Notes under the pieces: generated by a model
The model's database searches: none
What the model saw: the letters and a program-made list of their open reading frames with translations, nothing else
What the model was told of the DNA's origin: nothing
Made by a program: the position numbers and the translations under genes
Source: Acidobacteriota bacterium
Lineage (GTDB): Bacteria > Acidobacteriota > Terriglobia > Bryobacterales > Bryobacteraceae
Reading direction: 5' to 3'
Length of the DNA: 5,522 nucleotides
Assembly (NCBI GenBank): GCA_947505565.1
Contig: CANNLB010000250.1
Span: forward strand, 1-5,522
In this document: positions 5,120-5,522 of the stretch, piece after piece
Numbering within the stretch: position 1 is the first letter of the stretch
How the letters are laid out: the number at the start of each line of letters is the position of its first letter

Positions 5120-5522
5120 ATGAGAACAACGTCAGTCCTCCTCCTCACCTTCTCCGCCGCGCAACTCGCCGCTCAGATTTTCGCCCCCGGTGCCAAGCTC
5201 GAAAAGCTCTTCACCGGCGGTCACCTCACCGAAGGCGTCGCCGTCGCTCCCGATGGAACCGTTTTCTTCAGTGACATCACCTTCACCACCGAAACCGGCA
5301 TGCAAGCCGGCCACATCATGCGTTACGATCCCCGCACGAACAACACCACAGTCTATCGCTCACCCAGTGGTATGTCCAACGGCCTCAAGTTCGACGCCCA
5401 AGGCCGCATGCTCGCCGCCGAAGGTGCCGACTACGGCGGTCGCCGCATCACCCGCACGGACCTCTCGACCGGCAAAAGCGTCATCCTCGCCGGCCTGTTC
5501 GAAGGCAAACCCTTCAACTCGC
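5120..5522 (+). CDS. Secreted SMP-30/gluconolactonase-family protein (3' partial)
   Basis: The frame starts at ATG 5120, with an in-frame TAA at 5105-5107 ruling out a longer start, and runs off the right edge after 134 residues. Residues 1-19 form a signal peptide: Arg2, a hydrophobic core (VLLLTFSAAQLAA), and a likely signal peptidase site near Ala18, so the product is exported. EGVAVAPDGTVFFSD (38-52) and SNGLKFDAQGRMLAAEG (86-102) are repeat strands of the SMP-30 beta-propeller. Glu38 matches the first metal ligand, and the window ends at KPFNS, where the family's conserved NSPND motif begins. Members hydrolyse sugar-acid lactones with a bound divalent metal; periplasmic action is inferred from the signal. 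No Shine-Dalgarno sequence is visible. It diverges from the dehydrogenase/RraA-like operon across 31 bases, so it may be co-regulated and supply that pathway with an opened lactone. Confidence 0.87.
   Translation, partial: MRTTSVLLLTFSAAQLAAQIFAPGAKLEKLFTGGHLTEGVAVAPDGTVFFSDITFTTETGMQAGHIMRYDPRTNNTTVYRSPSGMSNGLKFDAQGRMLAAEGADYGGRRITRTDLSTGKSVILAGLFEGKPFNS

Noticed and set aside
5089..5148. Extension of the dehydrogenase to a start at 5148
   Set aside because: It would overlap the signal peptide region of the divergent lactonase. AGGGAG six bases before ATG 5088, and the MKAWRF start typical of MDR proteins, favour 5088.
1..5522. CRISPR arrays, tRNA or rRNA genes, insertion sequences, attachment sites
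   Set aside because: Apart from the short inverted repeats reported, I saw no spaced direct repeats, cloverleaf-like segments, transposase motifs or terminal inverted repeats.

Overview
The window is GC-rich bacterial chromosome with tightly packed genes. The gene types point to Acidobacteriota, perhaps the Bryobacterales/Solibacterales group: a PQQ-type beta-propeller protein with EF-hands, an SMP-30/gluconolactonase-type lactonase, an RraA-family protein and a zinc-type dehydrogenase. This is a guess from protein style; no marker gene is present.

Layout, left to right. (1) The C-terminal part of an EF-hand-containing PQQ-like propeller protein (2-736, +) overlaps by four bases (GTGA) an unusual SDR-fold protein (733-2196, +). 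The SDR protein has an N-terminal extension with a four-cysteine zinc-ribbon-like motif, and lacks the usual catalytic tyrosine. (2) A short gap leads to a two-gene unit: a small, probably helix-turn-helix protein (2259-2558, +) followed five bases later by a ParA/MinD-like deviant Walker ATPase (2564-3313, +). The end of the small gene holds an A-run that fits a -1 slippery heptamer and a small hairpin that covers the parA ribosome binding site. (3) A GC-rich hairpin (3319-3344) separates parA from a convergent two-gene operon on the minus strand: a zinc-type medium-chain dehydrogenase (3997-5088) followed by an RraA/HMG-aldolase-family protein (3341-4000), again joined by a GTGA overlap. (4) Only 31 bases divide the dehydrogenase from a divergent, secreted SMP-30-type lactonase (5120 onward, +) that runs off the window.

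The dehydrogenase, RraA-like protein and lactonase would fit together in oxidation and cleavage of a sugar, sugar acid or related hydroxy acid: lactone opening, alcohol oxidation, then retro-aldol cleavage. The substrate cannot be read from sequence. The ATPase pair has no visible link to this metabolism.

Plus-strand genes mostly use C-ending codons and minus-strand genes G-ending codons, so the plus strand is C-rich whichever strand is coding. This suggests a strong replication-strand skew. The small HTH-like gene breaks that pattern and may be a recent arrival.
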